A stretch of 42,402 nucleotides of DNA from Natrialba asiatica DSM 12278 (GTDB lineage Archaea; Halobacteriota; Halobacteria; Halobacteriales; Natrialbaceae). Under the pieces are notes generated by a model, which worked only from the letters and a program-made list of their open reading frames with translations, did not search any database and had not been told where the DNA came from. Of this stretch, positions 23,762 through 31,985 are shown piece by piece. The position numbers were made by a program, and so were the translations under genes. The number at the start of each line of letters is the position of its first letter. The first letter of the stretch is position 1. Location of the stretch: the NCBI RefSeq assembly GCF_000337555.1, contig NZ_AOIO01000039.1, positions 1-42,402 of the forward strand. Direction: 5' to 3'.

Positions 23762-24697
23762 ATGGCGTCATACGAGGAACGAGTCATCCGGCTGATCGCT
23801 AACCCGGACAACCGTGCGATTCTGACGATTCTCGACGACGCATCCCGACCGCTCTCCGTGGCATCGCTCGCCGACCAACTCGTTTCTCGCGACGCAACCG
23901 TTGTCGACGCAACAACCTACGACCGCCGTCTCGACTCGATGCGCCTCTCCCTGCACCACGCCCGCTTACCCCGCCTCAACGACGCTGAACTCGCCGCGTA
24001 CGACCCCGAGCAGAACGTCGTTTCCGCCCGAGACCACGCCATCATCGATCCCGAATGGCTCGAGTTCGATCTCCTCGACGAGTTCCTCTCGCGATTCGGC
24101 GGCAAGCGTGGCCCCGACACGATCGGCATACTCGAGACAGAGGCAGCGATCTACGACTACAGCCGCGAACTGGCGGACAAAGCCGACGATGAACTCTTCA
24201 TCATCTATACATCTGTTGATCTGCTCGATGAGGGCTGTCTTCCGCACACGACGCGGGCGATCGAGCGCGGGGTGGACTTTTATGCCGGGTCGCAGAACCC
24301 CGACGTCAGACGGTTCTTCCGGAATAACGTTCCGGAAACGACCATCTGGGAGCCACAGCTAGATTGGATGAACGAGCCATCGCGGTATCCGCGCCTCAAT
24401 CGCCTCATCGTGGCCGACCGTGAGAAGGTGTTGCTCTCGCTACAAGAGGAGCCGCCGTCCGATGGCGCAGCGACAACTGACACGGAGACGGGGTCCGAGA
24501 CTGAAACCGAAACTGCAACCACGCACAACACGAAAAACGGGAGCCAGACGACAATCAAACCCACCGAAACCGCAATGATCGGCGAGGGAACAACCAATCC
24601 ACTCGTCGTCCTCGTCCGAGAACTACTCGGACCACGCCTCGACCACCTCGATTATCAGAGCGACCACTTCACGGGCGAACTTCCATTCGAACCATGA
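23762..24697 (+). CDS. Winged-helix transcriptional regulator (DUF7344 HTH plus TrmB-like C-domain)
   Basis: The product has 311 residues. The N-terminal 90 residues have the haloarchaeal HTH layout: IRLIANPDNRAILTILDD, SVASLADQLV, and RLSLHHARLPRLNDAELAAYDPEQNVV, a typical DUF7344 winged helix that reads a palindromic operator. Residues about 120-230 resemble a sensor domain such as that of TrmB-like regulators (DELFIIYTSVDLL, AIERGVDFYAG). A Thr/Glu/Ser low-complexity linker (TETGSETETETATT) separates a short C-terminal tail. The ligand is unknown. It overlaps the HalOD1 gene by 4 nt, so both are co-translated. Confidence 0.8.
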   Translation: MASYEERVIRLIANPDNRAILTILDDASRPLSVASLADQLVSRDATVVDATTYDRRLDSMRLSLHHARLPRLNDAELAAYDPEQNVVSARDHAIIDPEWLEFDLLDEFLSRFGGKRGPDTIGILETEAAIYDYSRELADKADDELFIIYTSVDLLDEGCLPHTTRAIERGVDFYAGSQNPDVRRFFRNNVPETTIWEPQLDWMNEPSRYPRLNRLIVADREKVLLSLQEEPPSDGAATTDTETGSETETETATTHNTKNGSQTTIKPTETAMIGEGTTNPLVVLVRELLGPRLDHLDYQSDHFTGELPFEP

Positions 24698-25023
24698 CCG
24701 ACACCTCACGATCCGGCGGTGACGACGAACCGCCGCCAGCAACCGTCCAATCGACCCACGAGTTCACCGATGACCAACCCCCGAGCGAGACGATCGTTCG
24801 GGCCGTCGCCGCACTGACGAACACGCCGGTACTTGAACTCGAGCCGCTGTATACGGTTATCGATCCGGCGCAGATCGACGAGACGTACGAGAAAACGAGT
24901 GCGGCGGTCCAGGCCGAGTTTTCGTTTACGTACAGCGGTTGCGATGTGACGGTGACTCGTGAAGGGGTTCACGTGCGGCGGGAGAGAGACGGGGCCGGGG
25001 CGAACGAGAACACGGACACCTAA
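24694..25023 (+). CDS. HalOD1 domain protein
   Basis: The product has 109 residues. After a polar N-terminus, PPSETIVRAVAALTNTPVLELEPLY, VIDPAQID and FSFTYSGCDVTVTREGVHVR match the HalOD1 output domain found in many haloarchaeal signalling proteins. As a free-standing domain it probably interacts with a regulator. The ATG overlaps the preceding regulator's stop, so the two likely act together. No catalytic residues are known for this domain. Confidence 0.85.
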   Translation: MTDTSRSGGDDEPPPATVQSTHEFTDDQPPSETIVRAVAALTNTPVLELEPLYTVIDPAQIDETYEKTSAAVQAEFSFTYSGCDVTVTREGVHVRRERDGAGANENTDT

Positions 25024-25228
25024 CCGGGCCGGGCTATCGCGACTCTGCGTTCGGTGATTGCATCTCGTTCTCGATGAACGACCGGCCGTCGTGGACACTC
25101 GCGAGTTGCGAAGATAGTGATCGCCGGTCGGGCGGCCGGAGCGTGGCGTGGCGGCTCCGCCGTTGCTGCGGGTGACTCGACCGTTCGAAGCAAGAAAGAC
25201 CGACGGCGTCGGTCGAAAAGAAAGGCGC

Positions 25229-27415
25229 TTAGATGTACTCGATCGCCGGTGGGAGTTCGAGCTTCATGCCCTTGCGCTCGCGAATCTCCATGATCTTCTC
25301 GCGCTGGAGCGAATCGGACATGACTTCGAAGCCGGCGTTTTCCGTGTTCCAGGAGGCGCGGCCTTCGGTTGCAGAGCGAATGTCGCTGGCGAAACCGATC
25401 ATCTCGCCGACGGGGGCGATGCCCTCGACGACCATCAGATCGCCTTCCTGGTACATGTCGTCGACGCGGCCACGACGGCCCTGGATCTCGCCGGAGGCGG
25501 CACCCATGTGGTCGTTCGGAACGTCGATACGAACGTCCTGCATCGGTTCGAGCATCTTGATCTGGCCGTCGATCAGCGACTTGTGGACGGCCTCGCGGGT
25601 TGCCGGGATGACCTGTGCCGGGCCGCGGTGGATGGTGTCCTCGTGGAGTCGGGCGTCGTGCAGGCGGATCAGCGTCCCCTGAACCGGCTCGTTGGCGAGC
25701 GGGCCGTTGTCGAGTGCGTCCTCGAGCCCCTCGATGACGAGTTCCATCGTCTCGTTCAAGTGCTGGATACCCTTCGTGTCGTCGATGAGGATGTTCGTCC
25801 CGTGGATGTGTTCGACGTTCTGGGACGTGTCCTTGTCCATGCCGGCATCCTGAAGGGCCTCACGGCGTTCCTGCTCGGGCATGTCCATCGAGGCCTCGCC
25901 GAGTTGGATCGTCTCGACGAGTTCGTTCGTCATCGGTTCGATGGAGATGTAGAACCGGTTGTGGCGGTTCGGCGAGATGCCCTCGACTTCGGCGCTTGCC
26001 TGCTGGGGCTGCTCGCGGTAGACGACGATCGGTTCGCCGGTGTTGACGGGAATGCCCTGGTTCTTCTCGATACGCTGGGTGATGACTTCGAGGTGGAGTT
26101 CACCCTGGCCGGAGATGAGGTGTTCGCCGGTGTCCTCGTTGATGGTGATCTGGATCGTCGGGTCCTCCTTGGAGACCTGTCGTAGCGTCTCGATGAGCTT
26201 CGGCAGGTCGTCCATGTTCTGGGCCTCGACGGACTTCGTAATGACCGGCTCGGAGATGTGTTCGATCGATTCGAACGGCGTCATGTCGACGCTCGAGACG
26301 GTCGAACCGGCGATGGCGTCCTTGAGACCGGTGACGGCGGCGATGTTCCCCGCCGGGACGCGGTCGACTTCCTCGCGCTCGCCACCCATGTAGATGCCGA
26401 CGCTCTGGACGCGGTTCTTCCCGGCGGTACCGGAGACGTACAGCTCCTGGCCCTTCTCGAGCGTGCCGGAGAAGACGCGGCCCGCGGCGATTTCGCCGGC
26501 GTGGGGGTCGATCCCGATGTCGGTGACCATCAGGACGACGTCTCCCTCTTCATCGACGAGGCGCATGCCCTCGGCGAGATCCGAGTCGACATCGCCACGC
26601 CAGATGCGCGGGATACGACGGGGCTGGGCGTCGACCGGGTTCGGAAAGTGCTCACAGACCATGTCGAGCACGACGTCCGACAGCGGCGTCCGCTCGTGGA
26701 GTTCCTGGCGCTTGTCCGCGCGCTCGAGTTCCATGATTTCGCCGAAGTCCATACCGGTCCGTTGCATCGACGGCATGGAGACGCCCCACTTGTACAGGGC
26801 GGATCCGAAGCCGACGGTGCCGTCCTCGACGGAGACGGTCCAGTCGTCGATGTCGTCCATGTCCTCGGTCATGCCGCGGATGAGTTCGTTGACGTCGCTG
26901 ATGACCGAGAGCAGGCGCTGTTGCATCTCCTCGGGACCTTCCTGCAGTTCGGAGATCAGGCGGTCGACCTTGTTGATGAACAGGGTCGGCTTGACGCCCT
27001 CGCGAAGCGCCTGTCGCAGGACGGTCTCGGTCTGGGGCATGGCCCCTTCGACGGCGTCGACGACGACGAGCGCACCGTCGACCGCACGCATCGCGCGAGT
27101 CACGTCGCCACCGAAGTCGACGTGACCGGGCGTGTCGATGAGGTTGATGAGGTGATTGGTGTCTTCGTACTCGTGGGTCATCGAAACGTTCGCCGCGTCG
27201 ATGGTGATCCCGCGTTCCTGCTCGTCTTCCTCGGTGTCCATCGCGAGCTGCTCGCCGGCAGTCTCGTCGGAGATCATGCCCGCACCAGCCAGCAGGTTGT
27301 CGGTAAGCGTCGTTTTTCCGTGGTCGACGTGAGCGGCGATGGCGATGTTCCGGATGTTCTCCGGGTCGTCCATCAACCGTTCACACTCTTGAACGATTTT
27401 CTTACGTCGGCCCAT
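25229..27415 (-). CDS. fusA: Translation elongation factor 2 (aEF-2)
   Basis: The product has 728 residues from [10 protein letters not shown]; an upstream ATG is rejected because the family begins here. GTPase motifs are G1 AHVDHGKT (28-35), G3 DTPGH (94-98) and G4 NKVD (148-151). The diphthamide-modified His is H596 in [17 protein letters not shown], a halobacterial variant of the eukaryal IHRGGGQ. It moves peptidyl-tRNA during translocation. It is the last gene of the rps12-rps7-EF2 neighbourhood here but is separated from rpsG by a DUF5781 gene and an MFS gene. It is acidic, as expected in a salt-in cytoplasm. Confidence 0.98.
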   Translation of the reverse strand: MGRRKKIVQECERLMDDPENIRNIAIAAHVDHGKTTLTDNLLAGAGMISDETAGEQLAMDTEEDEQERGITIDAANVSMTHEYEDTNHLINLIDTPGHVDFGGDVTRAMRAVDGALVVVDAVEGAMPQTETVLRQALREGVKPTLFINKVDRLISELQEGPEEMQQRLLSVISDVNELIRGMTEDMDDIDDWTVSVEDGTVGFGSALYKWGVSMPSMQRTGMDFGEIMELERADKRQELHERTPLSDVVLDMVCEHFPNPVDAQPRRIPRIWRGDVDSDLAEGMRLVDEEGDVVLMVTDIGIDPHAGEIAAGRVFSGTLEKGQELYVSGTAGKNRVQSVGIYMGGEREEVDRVPAGNIAAVTGLKDAIAGSTVSSVDMTPFESIEHISEPVITKSVEAQNMDDLPKLIETLRQVSKEDPTIQITINEDTGEHLISGQGELHLEVITQRIEKNQGIPVNTGEPIVVYREQPQQASAEVEGISPNRHNRFYISIEPMTNELVETIQLGEASMDMPEQERREALQDAGMDKDTSQNVEHIHGTNILIDDTKGIQHLNETMELVIEGLEDALDNGPLANEPVQGTLIRLHDARLHEDTIHRGPAQVIPATREAVHKSLIDGQIKMLEPMQDVRIDVPNDHMGAASGEIQGRRGRVDDMYQEGDLMVVEGIAPVGEMIGFASDIRSATEGRASWNTENAGFEVMSDSLQREKIMEIRERKGMKLELPPAIEYI

Positions 27416-27633
27416 ATACCCCCCAATACCGGTAGCGGGGTCAAAAGGGTAGTGTTTCGTCGGCGGCAGAATCCGACGCGTACCCCCGTTCGTGCCGTTG
27501 AATATCCATTTTGCGTGAGTGAATAACATGCACTAAGAGGGCCGACGGAGTCGCGGTCCGCTCCGCGCTCGAGTTCCACTGACTGCCACCCGGCGTAAGA
27601 GACATACCTGCCCATCCCTTGCTATCCTTGCAC

Positions 27634-28395
27634 ATGGACATTCGTATTCAGGGTCCCGGTCCGACCTCTCCCTTTCTCAGCGCCCAAGATCTCTTCGAGA
27701 CCGAACACGACCTCTCACGGCCAGTCTACGTGCGCTTGCGCGATGACCCCGACGAACGTACCTGGGCCGGCCACTACGAGAACCGCCACGTCCTCAACAT
27801 CTCCCGACAGGCCGCCTCCAGCGCGATGGCCCGTGAACTCGCCCTCCACGAGTTCGCCCACATGGCCAGACACGAACAGGAACATCCCTCGCACACCCAA
27901 TCGACCGAAGAAGTCCTCTATCTCGCACTCGCCGGCAAGAGCGTCGAACAGCGAAAACTCTCTCACTGCTACCAGATCGCGAACCACATGAAAGACATCT
28001 ACGCCGACGACATCACGCTCGAGGTCGGCCCGGGAGAGAAACTCCTCTCCTTTCTCGAGTCCGGTCTCGCAATGGCCGTCGCGAACCGCCCGGACACGCC
28101 GTCGCGGCCGGGACTGCGACGACTCTCGCCGAGCGCCGATCCCGAGATCACGGCCGTCAACGCAGCGTTCGCGCTCGCGCTCGCGGAGCGCCACGACCTC
28201 GTCGACGACGAGCACACGCACCGACTGTACGATCTCGCCCACGCGGCCGCCATGGACGCCCCCGAGGTCGACTTCGACGGCTTCAGGCGACGCTTTCGTG
28301 AACTCGGGCGGGAGACGGATTCGAGCACGTATCGGAAGGCGCTCGTCGACGCGACGCGCTCGTACGTCTCGATGAGCGACCCCGCAGCGGACTGA
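27634..28395 (+). CDS. DUF5781 family protein with HExxH motif
   Basis: The product has 253 residues from MDIRIQGPGP. The central ELALHEFAHMARHEQEHPSH (about 74-93) contains HEFAH, the zinc-metalloprotease signature, followed by RHEQEHPSH. The surrounding helical segments and conserved tail identify the haloarchaeal DUF5781 family. No signal peptide or membrane segment is seen, so it is probably cytosolic. Peptidase activity is inferred from the motif alone. It sits divergently beside EF-2, and its stop is 27 nt from the convergent MFS gene. Confidence 0.82.
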   Translation: MDIRIQGPGPTSPFLSAQDLFETEHDLSRPVYVRLRDDPDERTWAGHYENRHVLNISRQAASSAMARELALHEFAHMARHEQEHPSHTQSTEEVLYLALAGKSVEQRKLSHCYQIANHMKDIYADDITLEVGPGEKLLSFLESGLAMAVANRPDTPSRPGLRRLSPSADPEITAVNAAFALALAERHDLVDDEHTHRLYDLAHAAAMDAPEVDFDGFRRRFRELGRETDSSTYRKALVDATRSYVSMSDPAAD

Positions 28396-28422
28396 TACCC
28401 GCACTCCTGCGGACTCGGCCGG

Positions 28423-29763
28423 TCACGTGCGTTCGGACGGCGTCGTGTGACGCTCAGCGGAGACGACGCGCCGAGCGGAGACGAGCGAGAGCGTCGCACC
28501 CCCGAGCAGGAAGAACCCGCCGAGCAACGCCACGGTTTCGAGCGGACCGGTGAGATCGGCGACGTACCCCGCAACTGGCTTCAACGGGGCACGAACGACC
28601 GCATAACACATCGACATCGCACTCAGGACGGTTGCGCGTCCGGTCGACCCGATTCGATCGTTGACGTACGTGGTGACCAGCGGCTTCGATAGCGCAGCGG
28701 CCCCTTTCAGAAACACGAACGCCGGAATTGCAAGCAGCGGGAGAACCGCCGGCGCGACAAGCGCCACTGCGACGGCGACGGGTACCCACACAAGCACTGC
28801 ACGAATTCCGACGAGTTCACGAACGCGGGCCGCGCTATCGCTCGCGATCGCGCTGACGACGGCAAAGCAAGCATAGAGCACGCCCAGGAGTGCGGGCTCT
28901 GGGAGTCCAGTCGCCCCAATCGCTGTGCCAGCGCCCGTCCCGCCGCCCGCGCTCGCACCCATCGCTGCCATCGAATCGAGTACCCGACCGAGTACAGCCT
29001 CCGCAATCGGCTGGATGAAGGTATCCGCCGCGTTGACGACGGCGAAAAACAGCGCGATGAAGGCGACGAACGGGCGCAACGACCCCGAAAGCAGGTCCGT
29101 CCGGATGATCGACAGCGACTCGCGAACGCCGACCCGATCCGTCGCAATCGTCTCACCAGCACCGCGTGTGTTCTGCGGAAGCGAAAGAACGATGCCGATC
29201 CCGCAGGCGTGCAACGCCGCCGATGCGACGAACGGATACGTCGGATGGGCGACGTAGAGCAGTCCGCCGGCGATCATCGTAACCGCCGACGTGTACTCGT
29301 AGATCGCCCCGCCGCGACCACGCACGCGAGTGAACTCGTCGTAGTCGCCGTTGCCGTCGTTGTCGCCGTTGCGCAGGTCCGTCGCGAGCGTCTCGTACAA
29401 CCAGGCGTCGGCGGTTCCCGATTGAAACGCGATCGAAACGGCCCACAGCGAGTAGAGGACGACGAACTGCCAGTACGCATCGGCGACGACGAATCCGACG
29501 ACTGATGCGGTCATCGACGTCATTCCGAGCGCGAGGGCGTTCCGACGGCCGATTCGGTCGGCAACGTAGCCGGTCGGAACCTCGAGAAGGACGATGAGAA
29601 CGGCGGAGATAGCGCTCAATAGCCCGATCCGGGTAAACGAGAGGTCGTTCCAGAGCAAAAAGAGCGTGAAGACCGGCCAGATGAATCCGACCGAGTCGGT
29701 CGCTTGGTAGCCGTAGTACGTCAGAATCGTCGTGTTCGGAAGACGATCGGCGGGGGACAGCAC
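28423..29763 (-). CDS. Major facilitator superfamily transporter
   Basis: The product has 446 residues with a GTG start. About 12 hydrophobic helices are present. MFS motif A appears as GYVADRIGRRNAL at residues 65-77, between TM2 and TM3, and the second half carries a similar but weaker VTTYVNDRIGSTGRATVL loop. Two unusual loops stand out: NGDNDGNGDYDE after TM4 and a glycine-rich stretch, GASAGGGTGAGTAIGATG, near residue 270. The substrate is unknown. The gene lies between rpsG and the DUF5781 gene, breaking the usual str neighbourhood. Confidence 0.9.
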   Translation of the reverse strand: MLSPADRLPNTTILTYYGYQATDSVGFIWPVFTLFLLWNDLSFTRIGLLSAISAVLIVLLEVPTGYVADRIGRRNALALGMTSMTASVVGFVVADAYWQFVVLYSLWAVSIAFQSGTADAWLYETLATDLRNGDNDGNGDYDEFTRVRGRGGAIYEYTSAVTMIAGGLLYVAHPTYPFVASAALHACGIGIVLSLPQNTRGAGETIATDRVGVRESLSIIRTDLLSGSLRPFVAFIALFFAVVNAADTFIQPIAEAVLGRVLDSMAAMGASAGGGTGAGTAIGATGLPEPALLGVLYACFAVVSAIASDSAARVRELVGIRAVLVWVPVAVAVALVAPAVLPLLAIPAFVFLKGAAALSKPLVTTYVNDRIGSTGRATVLSAMSMCYAVVRAPLKPVAGYVADLTGPLETVALLGGFFLLGGATLSLVSARRVVSAERHTTPSERT

Positions 29764-29812
29764 TATGCTATCGTCGCGTGGCGTCCCGTTTAGTCGTTCC
29801 CTGATCGCAGTT

Positions 29813-29832
29813 TATGTAAACAATCATACATA
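29813..29832. promoter_or_regulatory. AT-rich palindrome upstream of the MFS gene
   Basis: TATGTA (29813-29818) and TACATA (29827-29832) form a perfect inverted repeat in the most AT-rich part of the gap between rpsG and the MFS start at 29763. It could be the MFS promoter/operator or a terminator for the ribosomal operon. The evidence is by sequence only. Confidence 0.3.
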
Positions 29833-29934
29833 TTTGCTAATAGAGTAGTTATTCAGAGGAGAACTGCGCTGCTCGAGTTCAGTTGTGACTGCGAGCGGTG
29901 ACGAAATCGGCGGAGGAGAAAGACTCGATCGGCG

Positions 29935-30543
29935 TTAGCGAGCGGCCGCCGCGACGCGCTCTTTTTCCTCTTTCTGACTGACCGCGTAGGTCTGGACGTC
30001 GTAGTTCGCTGCGCCGGTGAGTTGAGAGGCGATTGCCTCAGGGACCGACGTGGACGACTTGAACGAGTCGTTGTGGACGCCCTCGGCGAGGAACTTCAGC
30101 GCCTGATCGACGCGGCGCTGGGGCGCGACGTCGACGGCCTTCGGGACCGAGATGCCACCGTACTTCAGGCGGACGGTCTCCTCGCGCGGCGCTGCGTTCT
30201 CGACGGCCGTCACGAGAATCTGGATCGGATTCTCCTCGGTGCGCTCGTGGATGAGATCGAACGCCTCGCGGACGTAACTGAGCGTCTTTTGTTTCTTACC
30301 CGTGTTCTCCTCGGTCTGCATGAGGCGGTTGATAAAGCGCTCGACGATGGAGATCTGGGACTTCTGGAACTGCTTGCTGGCGTGGCGACCGGCGGTGTGT
30401 GCGACCGGTGTCACCGTGATGTAGCGCTCGGTCGAGGGGTCCTCGTAGGCGATTTCGTCGATTTCCCACGTGCCAAAGAGCTGTGCACCGACATCTGCAC
30501 CGCCTGCTGGGGCGTCCGGGTCCGGTTGATCTTCTGCCGCCAT
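29935..30543 (-). CDS. rpsG: 30S ribosomal protein uS7
   Basis: The product has 202 residues. An acidic halophile N-terminus (AAEDQPDPDAPAGG) precedes the conserved core ending in the rRNA-binding C-terminal tail (VSQKEEKERVAAAAR). The phrases VERFINRLMQTEENTGKKQKT and QALKFLAEGVHNDSFKSS are typical of archaeal S7. It assembles the 30S head. It begins 2 nt after the rpsL stop, so both are in one operon. Confidence 0.97.
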   Translation of the reverse strand: MAAEDQPDPDAPAGGADVGAQLFGTWEIDEIAYEDPSTERYITVTPVAHTAGRHASKQFQKSQISIVERFINRLMQTEENTGKKQKTLSYVREAFDLIHERTEENPIQILVTAVENAAPREETVRLKYGGISVPKAVDVAPQRRVDQALKFLAEGVHNDSFKSSTSVPEAIASQLTGAANYDVQTYAVSQKEEKERVAAAAR

Positions 30544-30545
30544 GG

Positions 30546-30974
30546 TTATCGCACCGGTTTCTCCGCGTTTCCGCGAACGAGTTCTTTCAGTGCGACGCCG
30601 TTGACCTTGTCGACCTTGTAGTTGACGCCGGAGAGGTCACCCATTGCACGACCCTTTGCCCCGCCGATACCGGCGATGGTAACTTCGTCGTGCTCGTCGA
30701 TGAACGAAATTGCGCCGTCACCGGGACAGAACGCGGTGACTTGCTTGCCGTTCTTGATCAGCTGCACGCGGACGCACTTTCGGATCGCCGAGTTGGGCTG
30801 CTTGGCTTCGATGCCGACCTTTTCGAGTACGATACCTCGTGCCTGTGGCGCTCCCTCGAGAGGGTCGGACTTCTCGCGAAGTCCGCGAGCGCGGCGCGCG
30901 TAGTCAGAGTCGGACCACCGCTGATTCTGGCGGTCCTTCTTGAGCTTACGCGCGGCGTACTTGCCGTTTGCCAT
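30546..30974 (-). CDS. rpsL: 30S ribosomal protein uS12
   Basis: The product has 142 residues from [11 protein letters not shown]. The core phrases [15 protein letters not shown] and [24 protein letters not shown] are the decoding-site signature. A TATA-like CTTAAG (31002-31007) lies about 30 nt upstream of the ATG, indicating a near-leaderless transcript that starts here. The gene is thus driven separately from nusA and the rpo genes. The expected neighbour NusA lies 2.8 kb upstream, beyond two inserted metabolic genes. Confidence 0.97.
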   Translation of the reverse strand: MANGKYAARKLKKDRQNQRWSDSDYARRARGLREKSDPLEGAPQARGIVLEKVGIEAKQPNSAIRKCVRVQLIKNGKQVTAFCPGDGAISFIDEHDEVTIAGIGGAKGRAMGDLSGVNYKVDKVNGVALKELVRGNAEKPVR

Positions 30975-31296
30975 AGTGTCCGTCGCTATCCGACGAAGAC
31001 ACTTAAGCATCCCTGTTTCGATCCGCCGTTACGCCACGAGAGCGCTCGATGTACCCCGCTCGCCGGATCTGAGCGTGTTTCGTGAACTCGAGTTATCGCT
31101 CGAGCGTCGATTAGCGGGCCTCGGCAGACTGGAGGTTCCCGAACGGCACCGGGCGTCCGTGCCAGACCGCGGTCGATGTGAGTGAAGTGACAGCCGTTCC
31201 CGTAAATTCTTAGTTAGTGATGGTTCTACGGATATGAATAAAATCGTATGAGTAACGAGAAGCTATTAGTTAGGCGGGTCACATTCTGCAACCAGC
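30975..31296. other. Divergent intergenic region between rpsL and the V4R-like gene
   Basis: This 322-nt gap holds the rpsL promoter (CTTAAG at 31002-31007, on the minus strand). On the other side is an AT-rich stretch before the V4R-like gene, with ATTAGTT near 31265-31271 that could be its TATA box. I see no gene and no long repeat here. Confidence 0.5.
31002..31007 (-). promoter_or_regulatory. rpsL-rpsG promoter TATA box
   Basis: CTTAAG on the minus strand (GATGCTTAAGTGT) is 28-33 nt from the rpsL ATG, the expected distance for a leaderless or near-leaderless archaeal start. Confidence 0.5.
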
Positions 31297-31947
31297 ATGA
31301 CACTCAATACAGTACTTCTCGCCAATTCCTGGATTCAGCGACTTCTCGGTTCTAGTGACAGTAGCTCACGATCAGATGATGAACTGCCGACGGTGCACGA
31401 TCGAATCGGGTACGAGGGATCACTCGAGGACGCGGAGGTGATCGGCCGGAGTCCGCAGTCGTATATCGCTGCCGGCGAATCGGTTTCGACGTTCGTGGGC
31501 AAACAGGTGACTACCAAACTCGCCCAGCACGGCCTTGAGGACATCGAAGGCGAGGAGTGGTACTCACTCAAAATCCCGCTCGCCGCCCTGTACGATATGC
31601 GCGATGAGTACGGCGATGTCAGGATGCGGAATATGGGTCGAAACGTCCCCGAACACGTCGAATTCCCGCCAGAACTGTCCAAAGTCGAGAACGCGCTACC
31701 GGGGATCAATCAGGCGTATACTCAGAACCACCGCGGTTCGGAGATCGGGTCCTACGAGTTCGAGCAAGCGGGATCGAACGAGGGAGTGATGATCTGTGAG
31801 AACCCCTATCCGTGCGAGTTCGACAAGGGGCTTATCAAGGGCGTTGCGAAGAAATTTGCCGACAGCCACGTCACGGTTGAGGAGGTCGGCGATCAGTGTC
31901 GGTCGGAGGGCGGCCAGCACTGTGAGTACCGCGTCGAGTGGATCTAA
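31297..31947 (+). CDS. V4R-like (4-vinyl reductase) domain protein
   Basis: The product has 216 residues. The C-terminal 60 residues fit the V4R domain pattern: MICENPYPCEFDKGLIKGVAKKFA, then VEEVGDQCRSEGGQHCEYRVEW, i.e. C-x4-G-x3-C before the last strand, related to the HNOB fold. The N-terminal half (from about 34) has a helical SYIAAGESVSTFVGKQVTTKLAQHG region not recognised. V4R domains bind small hydrophobic or heme-like ligands, often in regulators, but no DNA-binding domain is visible. It converges on the aldehyde dehydrogenase gene and lies in an unusual place next to rpsL. Confidence 0.65.
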   Translation: MTLNTVLLANSWIQRLLGSSDSSSRSDDELPTVHDRIGYEGSLEDAEVIGRSPQSYIAAGESVSTFVGKQVTTKLAQHGLEDIEGEEWYSLKIPLAALYDMRDEYGDVRMRNMGRNVPEHVEFPPELSKVENALPGINQAYTQNHRGSEIGSYEFEQAGSNEGVMICENPYPCEFDKGLIKGVAKKFADSHVTVEEVGDQCRSEGGQHCEYRVEWI

Positions 31948-31961
31948 CCGATTACGGATTT

Positions 31962-31983
31962 TCGAATTCGAATTCGAATTCGA
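31962..31983. repeat. TTCGAA-type palindromic tandem repeat between convergent genes
   Basis: A run of the 6-bp unit CGAATT repeats more than three times and forms a perfect 22-nt palindrome (TCGAATTCGAA...TTCGA). It fills most of the 38-nt gap between two convergent genes, where it might act as a bidirectional stop or simply be a slippage-prone spacer. Confidence 0.75.
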
Positions 31984-31985
31984 CG

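Noticed and set aside
25148-27526. Plus-strand frames over EF-2 (345 and 422 codons)
   Set aside because: Antisense to a highly conserved gene.
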